DNA of 64,000 nucleotides from Bradyrhizobium sp. NFR13 (GTDB lineage: Bacteria > Pseudomonadota > Alphaproteobacteria > Rhizobiales > Xanthobacteraceae): assembly GCF_900114605.1 (NCBI RefSeq), contig NZ_FOTP01000003.1, forward strand, positions 806,001-870,000. The letters are read 5' to 3'. Position numbers and translations under genes: made by a program. Positions 1 through 8,830 of the stretch are shown one piece after another (position 1 is the stretch's first letter; each line of letters opens with the position of its first letter). The notes under the pieces were generated by a model. The model ran no database searches. It saw nothing but the letters and a program-made list of their open reading frames with translations, and had not been told where the DNA came from.

Positions 1-89
1 AGGCTGATGGTTTTTGATTTCCCGGACGTTTTCTCGAACACAACTGCTGACGCTTCTGCGGCATCGTTGATGTCAGCCGCGATACGAGA

Positions 90-452
90 TCAGTATCCGA
101 AACGGTTCGGACGACGGCGCGGCGGACGCGTCATCAGCATCGCCAGCGCAAAGCCGATACCACCTGCGATCAGCAGCGAGCCCAGCGGATTGTCGCGGAC
201 CTTGTCGGTGATCGCCTGCGTGCCGTCGCGATAGACGTCGCTGTCGAGCGCATCCTTGGCGTAGCTGGTGGCAGCGTCCGACGCGTCGCGCACGGCATCC
301 TTGGCCTGGCCATACAGGTTCTGCACGGTGCCGGAGGCTTCGCGCGCGCGACCCGACGCTTCGGTCCGCTCGTCACCCGTCGCGCGGCCAATCACACCTT
401 CAACTTTGCCAGCGGCATCCTTGGCTGCACCTGCAATACGGTCCTTGTCCAT
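90..452 (-). CDS. CsbD family stress protein with C-terminal membrane-anchor helix
   Basis: A 120-residue protein. Residues 1-60 show the CsbD pattern (MDKDRIAGAAKDAAGKVEG, then GDERTEASGRAREASG), a small hydrophilic helical fold of general-stress proteins with unknown molecular role. The C-terminal third (about 80-112) has the NPLGSLLIAGGIGFALAM helix followed by an Arg-rich tail, as in DUF883/ElaB-type inner-membrane anchors. CsbD proteins are usually 60-75 residues, so this one is long and looks like a CsbD-DUF883 composite. The ATG start is preceded by CACGGAGTAATCGAC, a good ribosome site. It stands alone, with no obvious partner. A role in envelope or osmotic stress is inferred from the family only. 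Confidence 0.8.
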   Translation of the reverse strand: MDKDRIAGAAKDAAGKVEGVIGRATGDERTEASGRAREASGTVQNLYGQAKDAVRDASDAATSYAKDALDSDVYRDGTQAITDKVRDNPLGSLLIAGGIGFALAMLMTRPPRRRPNRFGY

Positions 453-534
453 GTCGATTACTCCGTGAGGAAATTCTCGCCGGTGTAATGCCTGAACCCC
501 ATACTGGTTCCGTCACGGTGCGGATGCGATGATC

Positions 535-1269
535 TTAAAGGATCAAACCGCCATCGACGACCAGCGTGTGACCGCAAACATAGGATGACAGCGGCGACGC
601 CAGGAACAATGCAGCGCCGGCCATATCGGCGGGCGTGCCGAGACGCTGCAGCGGGATCCGCGCAATTGCACCTTCCAGCCGCTTCGGGTTGGCTGTCGTG
701 ACTTTTGTCATCTTGGTGTCAACGAGTCCCGGCGCGATCCCGTTGACGCGAATGCCATCTTCCGACCAGGCCTGCGCCAATGTGCGCGTGAGACCGACTG
801 CGCCGGTCTTCGAGGCATTGTAAGAGGGATTGCCCTTGGTGGCGTGATAGGCTGCGGTCGAACTGACGATGATCAATCGCCCCCTACTTGCTTTGAGCTG
901 CGCATGAAATTTCGTCGCACAGCCCATCAGGCTCATCAGATTGACTTCCATCACCTTGCGGAAGCCATCCATCTCGAATTCGCCGCGACGATAGATCACC
1001 GCACCCTGCGCGAGGATCAGTATGTCGAGCCGCTCGAGCTTCGGATCAAACGCCTCGATCGCCGACGCGCTGCCGACATCGAGCTGGCTGTAGCTGAGGC
1101 CATCGAGATCGGAGCCTTCGTCGATGGAATAGTCGCTGGCCTTGGCGCGCGTCCCACAGACATGCACATGCGCGCCCCGCGCACGAAAGGCTTGCGCTAT
1201 GCCGTTGCCGATGCCGCTTGATCCGCCGACAATGAGTACCTGCTGACCACTGAAGTCGAGTTCGTCCAT
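535..1269 (-). CDS. SDR family NAD(P)-dependent oxidoreductase
   Basis: A 244-residue classical short-chain dehydrogenase. The Rossmann dinucleotide motif is VGGSSGIG (residues 14-21) and the catalytic Ser...Tyr-x-x-x-Lys is seen as SSTAAYHATKGNPSYNASK, followed by the usual GIRVNGIAPGLVDT segment and a terminal VDGGL. The ATG at 1269 is chosen over an upstream frame because AAGGACATCAAGGG lies just before it and the motif register fits. It diverges from a second SDR gene 110 bp away and belongs to the small cluster with the TfdA-like oxygenase. The substrate cannot be read from the sequence; a secondary alcohol or ketone in a catabolic route is the guess. Confidence 0.85.
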   Translation of the reverse strand: MDELDFSGQQVLIVGGSSGIGNGIAQAFRARGAHVHVCGTRAKASDYSIDEGSDLDGLSYSQLDVGSASAIEAFDPKLERLDILILAQGAVIYRRGEFEMDGFRKVMEVNLMSLMGCATKFHAQLKASRGRLIIVSSTAAYHATKGNPSYNASKTGAVGLTRTLAQAWSEDGIRVNGIAPGLVDTKMTKVTTANPKRLEGAIARIPLQRLGTPADMAGAALFLASPLSSYVCGHTLVVDGGLIL

Positions 1270-1378
1270 CCCTTGATGTCCTTCTTGATTTTTATGCGCA
1301 CATGTTTGACCGCGCGAGCGATCAGTGCAAGCTTTCAATCAAGCCTCATCATGAAGGCGCGAAAAGTCGGAGGATGCG

Positions 1379-2173
1379 TTGTCAAATTTTGAGCAGTCGG
1401 ATTTCAAACAGCTCAGCCGCTCGGTGCGCGGCCTCACCGTACTCGTCACTGGTGCCGCAAGCGGCATGGGCCGCGCGACTGCACGCGTATTCGCGGCGGA
1501 AGGCGCCAATGTCGCCGTCACCGATATTTCGGAGGACGGGATTGCAGCAGTATCGGACGCGATCACGTCATGCGGCGGCAGCGCACATGCCTGGACGCTC
1601 GACGTCGCCGATCCCGATCGCATTCGCACGGTGGTTAGCGACGTCGCTACGCATTTCGGCAGCCTCGACATCATCGTCAACAATGCCGGCATCTCAGTGA
1701 GCACCGCTATCGATCAGGATGGCTATGACGCCGCATGGGACCGCGCCATCGCCGTGATGCTCACCTCGCATCAACGCATCATCCGCGCCGCATTGCCGCA
1801 TCTGCGCAAATCCGTATCGCCGCGGATCGTCAACATCGCGTCCACCGAAGCGCTCGGCGCCACCGCACTGCACAGTCCCTATTCCGCAGCAAAAGCCGGC
1901 GTCACCGGCCTCACGCGCTCACTCGCGGTGGAACTCGGCCGCGACGGCATTACGGTGAACTGTATCTGTCCCGGCCCGATCACGACGGGCATCACCGATC
2001 GTATCAGCGACGAACACAAGATGATCTTCGCCAAGCGCCGCACCGTATTGCGCCGCTACGGTGATCCCGAAGAAGTCGCGCATATGACGCTGAGCCTGTG
2101 CCTGCCGGCTGCGTCCTATATCACTGGCGCAGTGATCCCGGTCGACGGAGGCCTGATGGCGCGCAATGCGTAA
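1379..2173 (+). CDS. SDR family oxidoreductase
   Basis: A 264-residue short-chain dehydrogenase with TGAASGMG (cofactor loop), NNAG, Ser...YSAAK catalytic residues and the end-motif TGAVIPVDGGLMARN. No in-frame ATG precedes the Rossmann motif. A TTG at 1379 has a strong Shine-Dalgarno (CGGAGG, ending six bases before it), so a TTG start is called. The gene is divergent from the other SDR and is followed 116 bp later by the TfdA/TauD-type oxygenase, so the pair may act on the same compound or its oxidation product. The two SDRs are clearly different sequences, not a recent duplication. Confidence 0.85.
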   Translation: MSNFEQSDFKQLSRSVRGLTVLVTGAASGMGRATARVFAAEGANVAVTDISEDGIAAVSDAITSCGGSAHAWTLDVADPDRIRTVVSDVATHFGSLDIIVNNAGISVSTAIDQDGYDAAWDRAIAVMLTSHQRIIRAALPHLRKSVSPRIVNIASTEALGATALHSPYSAAKAGVTGLTRSLAVELGRDGITVNCICPGPITTGITDRISDEHKMIFAKRRTVLRRYGDPEEVAHMTLSLCLPAASYITGAVIPVDGGLMARNA

Positions 2174-2289
2174 CTGCATTCACGCCGGTTGACTTCGCAC
2201 CTTGCGGGCGTAGCATTTTTCTCAAGCGGTCCGGCATGATCGGAAGCCGCAATCGAATGGGTCAACCATTCCACACGGAGGAAATTGCA

Positions 2290-3177
2290 ATGCCCGTGAC
2301 AATCCGCAAACTGCATCCCTTGTTCGTCGGCGAAGTGACCGGTGTCGATCTGACCAAGCCGGTTAGCCCCCATGATGCTGCGACCATCGAGCGCGGCATG
2401 GACGACTATGCCGTCCTGATATTTCCGAAGCAGGATATCACCGACGAACAACAACTCGCTTTCGCGCAGAATTTCGGCGAACGCGAAAATCGAAAAGGCG
2501 GTTCCGTCACCAAGAAGGAGGACTACCGGCTGACATCGGGGCTCGCCGACGTGTCCAACCTTGGCAAGGACGGCAAGCCGCTGCCGAAAGACAGCCGGGC
2601 GCACCTGTTCAATCTGGGTAACTGCCTGTGGCACTCCGACAGTTCCTTCCGGCCTATCCCCGCAAAATTCTCGCTGCTGTCGGCGCGCGTGGTCAACCCG
2701 AAGGGTGGCAATACCGAATTCGCCGACATGCGCGCGGCCTATGATGCGCTCGACAGCGACACCAAGGTCGAGATCGAAGACATGATCTGCGAACATTCGC
2801 TGATGACCTCGCGCGGCGCGCTCGGTTTTCTCGACTACACTGACGAAGAGAAAGAGATGTTCAAGCCGGTGCTGCAGCGGCTGGTGCGCACGCATCCGGT
2901 GCATGGCCGCAAGTCGCTGTATCTGTCGTCGCATGCCGGCGCGATCCAGGGCATGTCGGTGCCCGAAGCCCGCGTGTTGCTGCGCGATCTCAACGAGCAC
3001 GCCACGCAGCCGCAATTCGTCTATGTCCACAAATGGACGCTGCATGACCTCGTGATGTGGGACAATCGCCAGACCATGCATCGCGTCCGCCGCTACGACC
3101 AGTCGCAGCCGCGCGACATGCGCCGGGCCACAGTCGCCGGCAATGCGCCGACGGTGGCGCAGCAGGCGGCGGAATAA
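2290..3177 (+). CDS. TauD/TfdA family Fe(II)/2-oxoglutarate-dependent dioxygenase
   Basis: A 295-residue non-haem iron oxygenase. The iron-binding facial triad is H115-x-D117 (CLWHSDSSF) and H264, with the 2-oxoglutarate-binding arginine in HRVRRYD (R267/R268). Members such as TfdA and TauD couple 2-oxoglutarate decarboxylation to hydroxylation of a side chain, often splitting ethers or sulfonates. The ATG at 2290 is set by the textbook ribosome site CACGGAGGAAATTGCA. The open frame continues far upstream of 2290, but that stretch lacks family similarity. Two SDRs upstream and a Bug-type binding protein convergent downstream suggest a small organic-acid or phenoxyacid-like degradation cluster; the substrate is unproven. 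Confidence 0.88.
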   Translation: MPVTIRKLHPLFVGEVTGVDLTKPVSPHDAATIERGMDDYAVLIFPKQDITDEQQLAFAQNFGERENRKGGSVTKKEDYRLTSGLADVSNLGKDGKPLPKDSRAHLFNLGNCLWHSDSSFRPIPAKFSLLSARVVNPKGGNTEFADMRAAYDALDSDTKVEIEDMICEHSLMTSRGALGFLDYTDEEKEMFKPVLQRLVRTHPVHGRKSLYLSSHAGAIQGMSVPEARVLLRDLNEHATQPQFVYVHKWTLHDLVMWDNRQTMHRVRRYDQSQPRDMRRATVAGNAPTVAQQAAE

Positions 3178-3189
3178 CCTGCCGTTCAA

Positions 3190-3224
3190 ACACAGGCGCG
3201 CCGCACAATGCAGCGCGCCTGTGT
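3190..3224. terminator. Bidirectional hairpin terminator
   Basis: A perfect 12-bp stem (ACACAGGCGCGC at 3190-3201 pairing with GCGCGCCTGTGT at 3213-3224) around an 11-nt loop sits between two convergent genes ending at 3177 and 3230. The flanking T tract is short in both directions, so efficiency is uncertain. Confidence 0.7.
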
Positions 3225-3229
3225 GCGTT

Positions 3230-4195
3230 CTAGATTCGCTCGATCTTTGCCTTCTCCAGCACTTCGCCCCAGCGCTTCACGTCGGAGGCAAGGAGATCGA
3301 TCACCTCCTTCGGCTGCGAGGCCTTAGCCTGGCTACCGAGCGACAGCAGCCGCTCCTTCACGCTCTCATCCTTGAGCAGTGTGACCGTCGCAGCGTTCAA
3401 CTTTACCACGACGTCGTCGGGAAGGCCGACCGGGCCAACGAGGCTGTACCAGCCCGGCGCGGCGTAGCCGGGAAAGCCCGCTTCGGCTACGGTGGGAATA
3501 TCCGGGAATGACGGAAAGCGTTCGGCCGTGGTGACGGCCAGCGCGCGAAACTTGCCCGCCTTGATCTGCTCGATCATAGAGATCGGCGGATCGACCATGA
3601 AATCGATGCGACCAGCCAGCACCTCGACCACCGCCTGCGCGCCGCCGCGGAACGGGATGTGCTGAAACTTCACGCCGGCTAATTGTCCGATCTGCTCAAC
3701 GATCAGATGCGGACCGGAGCCGACGCCGGGTGTGCCGTAAGTGAGCGGCTTGTCCGGCTGCTTCTTTGCGGCCGCGACCAGCTGGGCGAGATCCTTGAAA
3801 GGCGCCTCCGCATTGCACGAGAACATGTAGGGCGCTTCGGAAACCTGACAGATGCCCTTGAGGTCATCGACCGGCTTGTAGGGCAGGCTTTTGTAGAAGG
3901 CCGACGACGCGCCATAGGTCGCCGTGATCAGCGAGATCGTGTAGCCATCAGGCGCCGAGCGAGCGAGCTGCGCCCCGGCGAGCGTTGTACCGGCGCCGGG
4001 CTTGGTTTCAACCACCACCGTCTGGCCGAGGATTTTCGACAGGCCTTCGGCAAGCACACGCGAGGTCGCGTCGGTGCCACCGCCCGGTGCGAAACCATGT
4101 AGCAGGGTGATAGACCGCTCTGGCCATGCCGCCTTCGCCTGAAATGGAAGAAGGCTTGCCGACAATCCGGCCAGCAGCGTGCGCCTGTTCAACAT
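3230..4195 (-). CDS. Bug/TctC family tripartite tricarboxylate transporter substrate-binding protein
   Basis: A 321-residue periplasmic binding protein. The N-terminus MLNRRTLLAGLSASLLPFQAKA looks like a Tat-type signal (RR plus a hydrophobic run ending in AKA). The mature part carries the Bug signature WPERSITLLHGFAPGGGTDATSR and the VETKPGAGTTLAGAQLA loop that closes over carboxylate ligands. The start at 4195 is chosen to give the signal peptide. No TctA/TctB membrane components are adjacent, which is common because orphan Bug proteins greatly outnumber transporters in Bradyrhizobium-like genomes. Convergent with the TfdA-like gene and plausibly captures its aromatic or organic-acid substrate. 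Confidence 0.88.
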   Translation of the reverse strand: MLNRRTLLAGLSASLLPFQAKAAWPERSITLLHGFAPGGGTDATSRVLAEGLSKILGQTVVVETKPGAGTTLAGAQLARSAPDGYTISLITATYGASSAFYKSLPYKPVDDLKGICQVSEAPYMFSCNAEAPFKDLAQLVAAAKKQPDKPLTYGTPGVGSGPHLIVEQIGQLAGVKFQHIPFRGGAQAVVEVLAGRIDFMVDPPISMIEQIKAGKFRALAVTTAERFPSFPDIPTVAEAGFPGYAAPGWYSLVGPVGLPDDVVVKLNAATVTLLKDESVKERLLSLGSQAKASQPKEVIDLLASDVKRWGEVLEKAKIERI

Positions 4196-4290
4196 CGATC
4201 GTCCCCAAAGAATGTATCTAAGGGACGAGCGTAACACGCATGCTGCACTGCGGCATAATGTTATGCGCTATGGGCCTCTGCGCAGGACGC

Positions 4291-5691
4291 TTATCTCGCC
4301 CTGAGCCGATCAAGCATCTCTGACGACGCGAATCCGTCGGCGGGCGCGCCGACGGAGGCCTGGAAGTTGCGCAAGGCTTCGCGGGTCTGGCCACCGAACT
4401 GGCCGTCCGGTGTCCCTTTGTAGAAGCCGCGCTGCGCCAGCAGTTGCTGCAGTTCGAGCCGTTCGGATCGCGACAGCACGCGCTCCTGCCGCGGCCATGG
4501 CTGCACGAAGGGCGGCCCGCCGCGCAGCCGGTCGGCAAAGTGGCCGATCGCCATCGCATAGGCCTCGGCCGGATTGTACTTCATGATGACGCGGAAATTC
4601 GTCAGCATCAGGAAGCCCGGCCCCTGCGAACCTGCGGGAGCCAGCAGGTAGGCCTTCTCCGCCATCTTCGGGAACGGCTGGTTGTCGGCGCGCTTGAGGC
4701 CAAGCTGCTCCCATTGCGGCAGTGTCATCGCCTTGGCCTTGTCGGCCAGCATGTAGTTGAAGCCTTGTGGCACGACGACCTCAAAGCCCCAGGCCTGGCC
4801 GCTCTGCCAGCCATCCTTCTTCAGGTTATTGGCCGTCGAGAAGATCAGGTCGGTCGGATTGTCGACCACGTCCCGGCGGCCGTCGCCGTCACCATCCACC
4901 GCAAAGCGCTTGAACGCGGTCGGCATGAACTGCGTCGGCCCGAATGCGCCGGCCCAAGAGCCGCGCATCTGTTCAGGCCTCAGATCGCCGCGATGCAGGA
5001 TTTCCAGAGCAACCAGAAACTCATCCTTGAAATAGGCCTGGCGGCGGCCGACGCAGGCCAGCGTCGCCGTCGAGCGCAGCACACTGCGATCGCCGATCAT
5101 CGTCGAGTAGTTCGACTCGATGCCCCAGATCGACGCGACGATGTAGCGATCGACGCCGTAGGCCTTCTCAGCCGCATCGAAGATGGTCTTGTACTGCGCC
5201 AGCACCTCGCGGCCCTTGGCCATTCGGTTGTCGTTCACCAGGATGTCGAGATAGTCCCAGATCGCCTTGGTGAATTCCGGCTGCGAATCCATCAGGTCCA
5301 TGATTCGCAGATCCGGCGTCAGCCCGGCGGTGAAACGCTGATAGCTGTCCTGCGAGATGCCGCGGCGTGCGGCATCAGGCCACAGTCCGGCAATGCAGTT
5401 GTCGAAATTACCAGCGGCCTCGCGGATTGCCTGTGCAGTCATCAGCGGATGGCCGGATGCGCCGTCCTCGCCGCTCCAGGGCTGCGCTCCGGGCGCGCCG
5501 GGCAGTGCCGCCTGTGGCGGCGGGTCCTGGGTCTGCGCCGATCCGCTAAAGATATTGTCGAACAGGCTGAAAGGGCCGCTCTTGCTCTGCGCCTGCGCCG
5601 CCACGGGCAGGGCTGCCGTAAGCAAAACTGCGCCGAGCGCAGCTACACCGCATGTCAGGCTACGCGCCATCTTCGTCGCAGATTTCATCAC
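4291..5691 (-). CDS. Lytic murein transglycosylase (MltB-like) with peptidoglycan-binding domain
   Basis: A 466-residue secreted enzyme. A signal peptide (about 1-35, ending AAQAQ) is followed by a Pro-rich linker, then an SLT_2/MltB-type domain (about 85-385) with the catalytic Glu in IWGIESNYSTMIGD and the GAFGPTQFMPTAF substrate-site motif. The C-terminal PG_binding_1 repeat (about 405-463) shows LLAQRGFYKGTPDGQFGGQTREALRNFQ. It cleaves glycan strands non-hydrolytically in the periplasm, giving 1,6-anhydromuropeptides. No lipobox is apparent, so it is probably soluble. Divergent from galU across 259 bp in which I see no further gene. Confidence 0.92.
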   Translation of the reverse strand: MMKSATKMARSLTCGVAALGAVLLTAALPVAAQAQSKSGPFSLFDNIFSGSAQTQDPPPQAALPGAPGAQPWSGEDGASGHPLMTAQAIREAAGNFDNCIAGLWPDAARRGISQDSYQRFTAGLTPDLRIMDLMDSQPEFTKAIWDYLDILVNDNRMAKGREVLAQYKTIFDAAEKAYGVDRYIVASIWGIESNYSTMIGDRSVLRSTATLACVGRRQAYFKDEFLVALEILHRGDLRPEQMRGSWAGAFGPTQFMPTAFKRFAVDGDGDGRRDVVDNPTDLIFSTANNLKKDGWQSGQAWGFEVVVPQGFNYMLADKAKAMTLPQWEQLGLKRADNQPFPKMAEKAYLLAPAGSQGPGFLMLTNFRVIMKYNPAEAYAMAIGHFADRLRGGPPFVQPWPRQERVLSRSERLELQQLLAQRGFYKGTPDGQFGGQTREALRNFQASVGAPADGFASSEMLDRLRAR

Positions 5692-5950
5692 TATCCATCT
5701 CGGGAATCTGACCGGAATTTGGTCATGACTGTGGCATGACAGGAGGCCCGGTGAGGGTTTCCATCAGCTTAACACTATTCCAGTTTTGCGTGGCTGGGCG
5801 AACGTGCCGCGCGGCAGAAAGGATAATTGCAGACATGTAGCCCGGCACCACACATCCGCCTTTGTTCCCGGTTGCAAACGGAACCAGCAGGCGCAATCTT
5901 CGTTGGCCTGCCTGCGTCGTTCCCCTCCAAGGTCATTGCAAAGTCCCCTG

Positions 5951-6835
5951 ATGAAAATTCGCAAAGCCGTTTTTCCGGTCGCCGGCCTCGGCACCCGCGT
6001 CCTTCCCGCCACCAAGGCGATGCCGAAGGAAATGCTGACCATCGTCGATCGGCCGTTGATCCAATATGTGGTCGACGAAGCTCGCGAAGCCGGCATCGAA
6101 CATTTCATCTTCGTTACCGGCCGCAATAAGGGCATCATCGAAGATCACTTCGACCGCATGTTCGAGCTCGACGAGACACTCAAGAGCCGCAACAAGTCTG
6201 CCGAGATCGAACAGCTGGCGCTGTCCCAGCCTGCCGCTGGCGCCATGAGCTTCACGCGCCAGCAGGCGCCGCTCGGGCTTGGCCATGCCGTCTGGTGTGC
6301 CCGTGACATCGTTGGCAATGAGCCCTTCGCCGTGGTGCTGCCGGATGAGCTGGTGCTGAATTCGCCGGGCTGCCTGAAGCAGATGGTCGATATCGCGAGC
6401 GCGCTTGGCGAAAAATCCAACCTCGTCGCCGTCGAGGAAGTCCCGATGGACATGACGCATCAATATGGCATCTGCGGCGTCGGCGAGCGGCACCCGACCC
6501 ACAAGGCAGCTTTCAGCATCGACGGCATGGTCGAGAAGCCGCCGAAAGGTACGGCTCCGTCCAATCTGTCGATCACCGGCCGTTACATCCTGCAGCCGGA
6601 GATCTTCAAGATCCTGGAGACCCAGGAGCGCGGCGCGGGCGGCGAGATCCAGCTTACGGACGCCATGATCGGCCTTGCGAAGAGCCAGTCGTTCTATGGC
6701 GTGGAATTCGAAGGCGAGCGACACGATTGCGGTTCGAAGTCGGGCTTCCTGCGCGCCAACATCGCCTTCGGCCTGCAGCGCCCTGATCTGCGCGAAGGCC
6801 TGCGTGCCGAAATGCTGCGTTATCTCGGAGAATAA
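5951..6835 (+). CDS. galU: UTP-glucose-1-phosphate uridylyltransferase
   Basis: A 294-residue nucleotidyltransferase. The N-terminal [24 protein letters not shown] is the diagnostic GalU nucleotide-binding signature, followed by GLGHAVWCA and the VEKPP segment. It makes UDP-glucose from UTP and glucose-1-phosphate for exopolysaccharide, LPS and cyclic glucan synthesis in the cytoplasm. The ATG at 5951 starts exactly at MKIRKAVFP; an upstream in-frame extension lacks similarity and is dropped. It is transcribed alone, convergent with the diguanylate cyclase (3-bp gap). Confidence 0.95.
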   Translation: MKIRKAVFPVAGLGTRVLPATKAMPKEMLTIVDRPLIQYVVDEAREAGIEHFIFVTGRNKGIIEDHFDRMFELDETLKSRNKSAEIEQLALSQPAAGAMSFTRQQAPLGLGHAVWCARDIVGNEPFAVVLPDELVLNSPGCLKQMVDIASALGEKSNLVAVEEVPMDMTHQYGICGVGERHPTHKAAFSIDGMVEKPPKGTAPSNLSITGRYILQPEIFKILETQERGAGGEIQLTDAMIGLAKSQSFYGVEFEGERHDCGSKSGFLRANIAFGLQRPDLREGLRAEMLRYLGE

Positions 6836-6838
6836 GCG

Positions 6839-8335
6839 CTAGGCCGCCATCGCCTGATGCGCATCGCCTGCGATGACGCACCGGTTGCGGCCTGCGGCCT
6901 TCGCCGCATAGAGCGCCTTGTCGGCAGCTTCGACCAGGCCTGTCCACTCCATCGTCACCAGCGGCTTCACGCTGGCGACGCCGACACTGACCGTGAGCAT
7001 CGCGGGATCCGCCGGCACCTGCTCGACGCGGCGCCGAATGGTTTCGGCAACCTCATAGGCATCCTGCACGGTCGCACCGGGCAGCAGCACGGCGAACTCT
7101 TCCCCGCCATAGCGCGCGGCACAGTCGCCGGCGCGCTTCGCCGCTCCTGCGATGCAATTAGCGATCGCGATCAGGGCGGTGTCTCCGGATTGATGACCGA
7201 AGCTGTCGTTGAAAACCTTGAAATGGTCGGCGTCGATCAGCAGCAGCGCCATCGGCCGTGAATGCCTGATGGCGCGACGCCACTCCAGCTCGATCGCGGC
7301 ATCGAATTTGCGGCGGTTGCGCAGGCCAGTGAGACCATCCGTCGTGGCCAGTTCTTCGAGCTTGTGCTCCGCGCGTGCGCGGCGGCCTATTTCGCGCGCC
7401 AGGAACAGTGTCACCGCGGTGATGAAGATAATCAGCGCCAGCATGATGCCGCCAATCTTGATCGCCTGCTGATACCACAGATTGTAGATGCCGGCCCACG
7501 GCCGGCCGACGATCACGAGCAACGGCCGACCGCTGTCGCGCCACACATAGAGGCGCTCGATCTGGTCGACGACACCGACGCCCGAATACGACCCGTTGGA
7601 CCGGCTCAGCGCCCGCATCACGCCAGGGGTCTTGCTCAGATCCCTGCCGACCACGTCGAGATCAAACGGCGTGCGCATGATGACGACGCCGTCGCGGCGG
7701 ATCACCGTAATGTTGTCGTCCTTGTTCAGTCGCAAGCGCCCGAACAGATCATGAAAATAGGCGAACCGGATGGCACCCGCGACGACGCCGGCAAAATTGC
7801 CATCGGCGTCGGTGATGCGGCGGCTCAGCACGACGGAATACGCGCCCCGGTGCAGCATCGGTTTGCTGATATAGAGCCCTCGCTCGCCGTCAAACTTATG
7901 GACCTGGAAGAACTCTTCGTCGGCACTGCTCTGCTTGGCGGGATCGAGCGATGCCGCATCGATGATAAGATCGCCATGCGCATCGAACACTTGAATGGAT
8001 GCGAACTGGCGCGCTGATGCCGCATTGTCGAACAGGATCAGCTGGCGCATTTCCTTGCTGAGCTTGTCGATCTCGGGCGTATTGATGCCGGAAATGACGG
8101 CGCGCAAGGACAGATCGTATTGTTCAACGGTTCGGCCGATGTCGGAATCGATAGAGGTGGCAAGATTCTCGGCAGTCTGCCGCGCCAGTGCTTCCTCGCC
8201 GCGGCGCATATCAAGCATCACGGTGCCGCAAATAGCCGAGAAGCCGAGGATCGTGACCAGCGACGATAGAATCAGAAGCTTAGCCGATAACGGCCAGCGT
8301 TGAATTCCCGTGCTCGCATTCCCCGATTTCATCAT
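6839..8335 (-). CDS. Membrane-bound diguanylate cyclase with periplasmic sensor domain
   Basis: A 498-residue protein. TM1 at about 15-38, a long periplasmic Cache-like sensor region (about 40-285), TM2 at about 290-312, then a GGDEF domain (about 330-490). The active-site signature is RYGGEEF (a GGEEF variant, catalytically competent in known enzymes), and an RAGD inhibitory I-site lies exactly five residues before it. It should make cyclic di-GMP from two GTP with product feedback. The start at 8335 (MMKSGN) is favoured by ACGGAGCAC directly upstream. No EAL domain is present. The ligand is unknown. Confidence 0.9.
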   Translation of the reverse strand: MMKSGNASTGIQRWPLSAKLLILSSLVTILGFSAICGTVMLDMRRGEEALARQTAENLATSIDSDIGRTVEQYDLSLRAVISGINTPEIDKLSKEMRQLILFDNAASARQFASIQVFDAHGDLIIDAASLDPAKQSSADEEFFQVHKFDGERGLYISKPMLHRGAYSVVLSRRITDADGNFAGVVAGAIRFAYFHDLFGRLRLNKDDNITVIRRDGVVIMRTPFDLDVVGRDLSKTPGVMRALSRSNGSYSGVGVVDQIERLYVWRDSGRPLLVIVGRPWAGIYNLWYQQAIKIGGIMLALIIFITAVTLFLAREIGRRARAEHKLEELATTDGLTGLRNRRKFDAAIELEWRRAIRHSRPMALLLIDADHFKVFNDSFGHQSGDTALIAIANCIAGAAKRAGDCAARYGGEEFAVLLPGATVQDAYEVAETIRRRVEQVPADPAMLTVSVGVASVKPLVTMEWTGLVEAADKALYAAKAAGRNRCVIAGDAHQAMAA

Positions 8336-8533
8336 GTGCTCCGTACCAGACGGATGGCACGCCAATGCTTGCCGAGCGCTTAAATACCGGGCCCGGGTTC
8401 CGCACGGCGTTAACGAACGGTTGCGGAAAATGCTCGGATGACGCGCTCCGGTGCTGATTTACCGAATCCGCACGGTAGCGCCTGATCGCGCGGGCGCGTA
8501 TGACGGATATGAGATCACACCGAGGACAATTCC

Positions 8534-8806
8534 GTGCCTGACTACGACCTGCTCCGCGCCTATCTGGCCAGCCAGACCAAGGACGAATTCGTGCTGAGCA
8601 TGGATGCAATCGAGGAGATCATCGACGATGCGCTGCCGCGCGCGTCGCAAAGGGCCTCGTGGTGGGAAACCGAACGCGCGCCGGATGAGCAAATGCCGCA
8701 GCGCGAGGCCTGTATCGCAGCCGGCTTTATCGCCACGCGATTGCCGGACGGATCGGGTGTGAAATTTCGCCGGAAGACGGCCAAATTCTTACGTAAATGG
8801 AAGTGA
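8534..8806 (+). CDS. Small hypothetical protein resembling the DUF7662 domain
   Basis: A 90-residue protein starting with GTG behind CGAGGACAATTCC. It shows a compact pattern: DYDLLRAYLASQ at the N-terminus, a DAIEEIIDDALPRASQ helix, WWETER, then an acidic/basic tail with GVKFRRK. This matches what I recall of DUF7662 (KYxxLxxYL, ExIxxxLPxSA, WW). The function is unknown. It sits alone between the divergent diguanylate cyclase and the convergent outer-membrane barrel gene, with 24 bp to the latter. Composition is like its neighbours. Confidence 0.6.
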   Translation: MPDYDLLRAYLASQTKDEFVLSMDAIEEIIDDALPRASQRASWWETERAPDEQMPQREACIAAGFIATRLPDGSGVKFRRKTAKFLRKWK

Positions 8807-8830
8807 GACGAGCGACCTGGCCTTGGTTCG

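Noticed and set aside
4444-5739. 431-codon open frame antisense to the lytic transglycosylase
   Set aside because: A high-GC mirror frame with His/Arg/Gln-rich composition; the opposite strand has full domain motifs.
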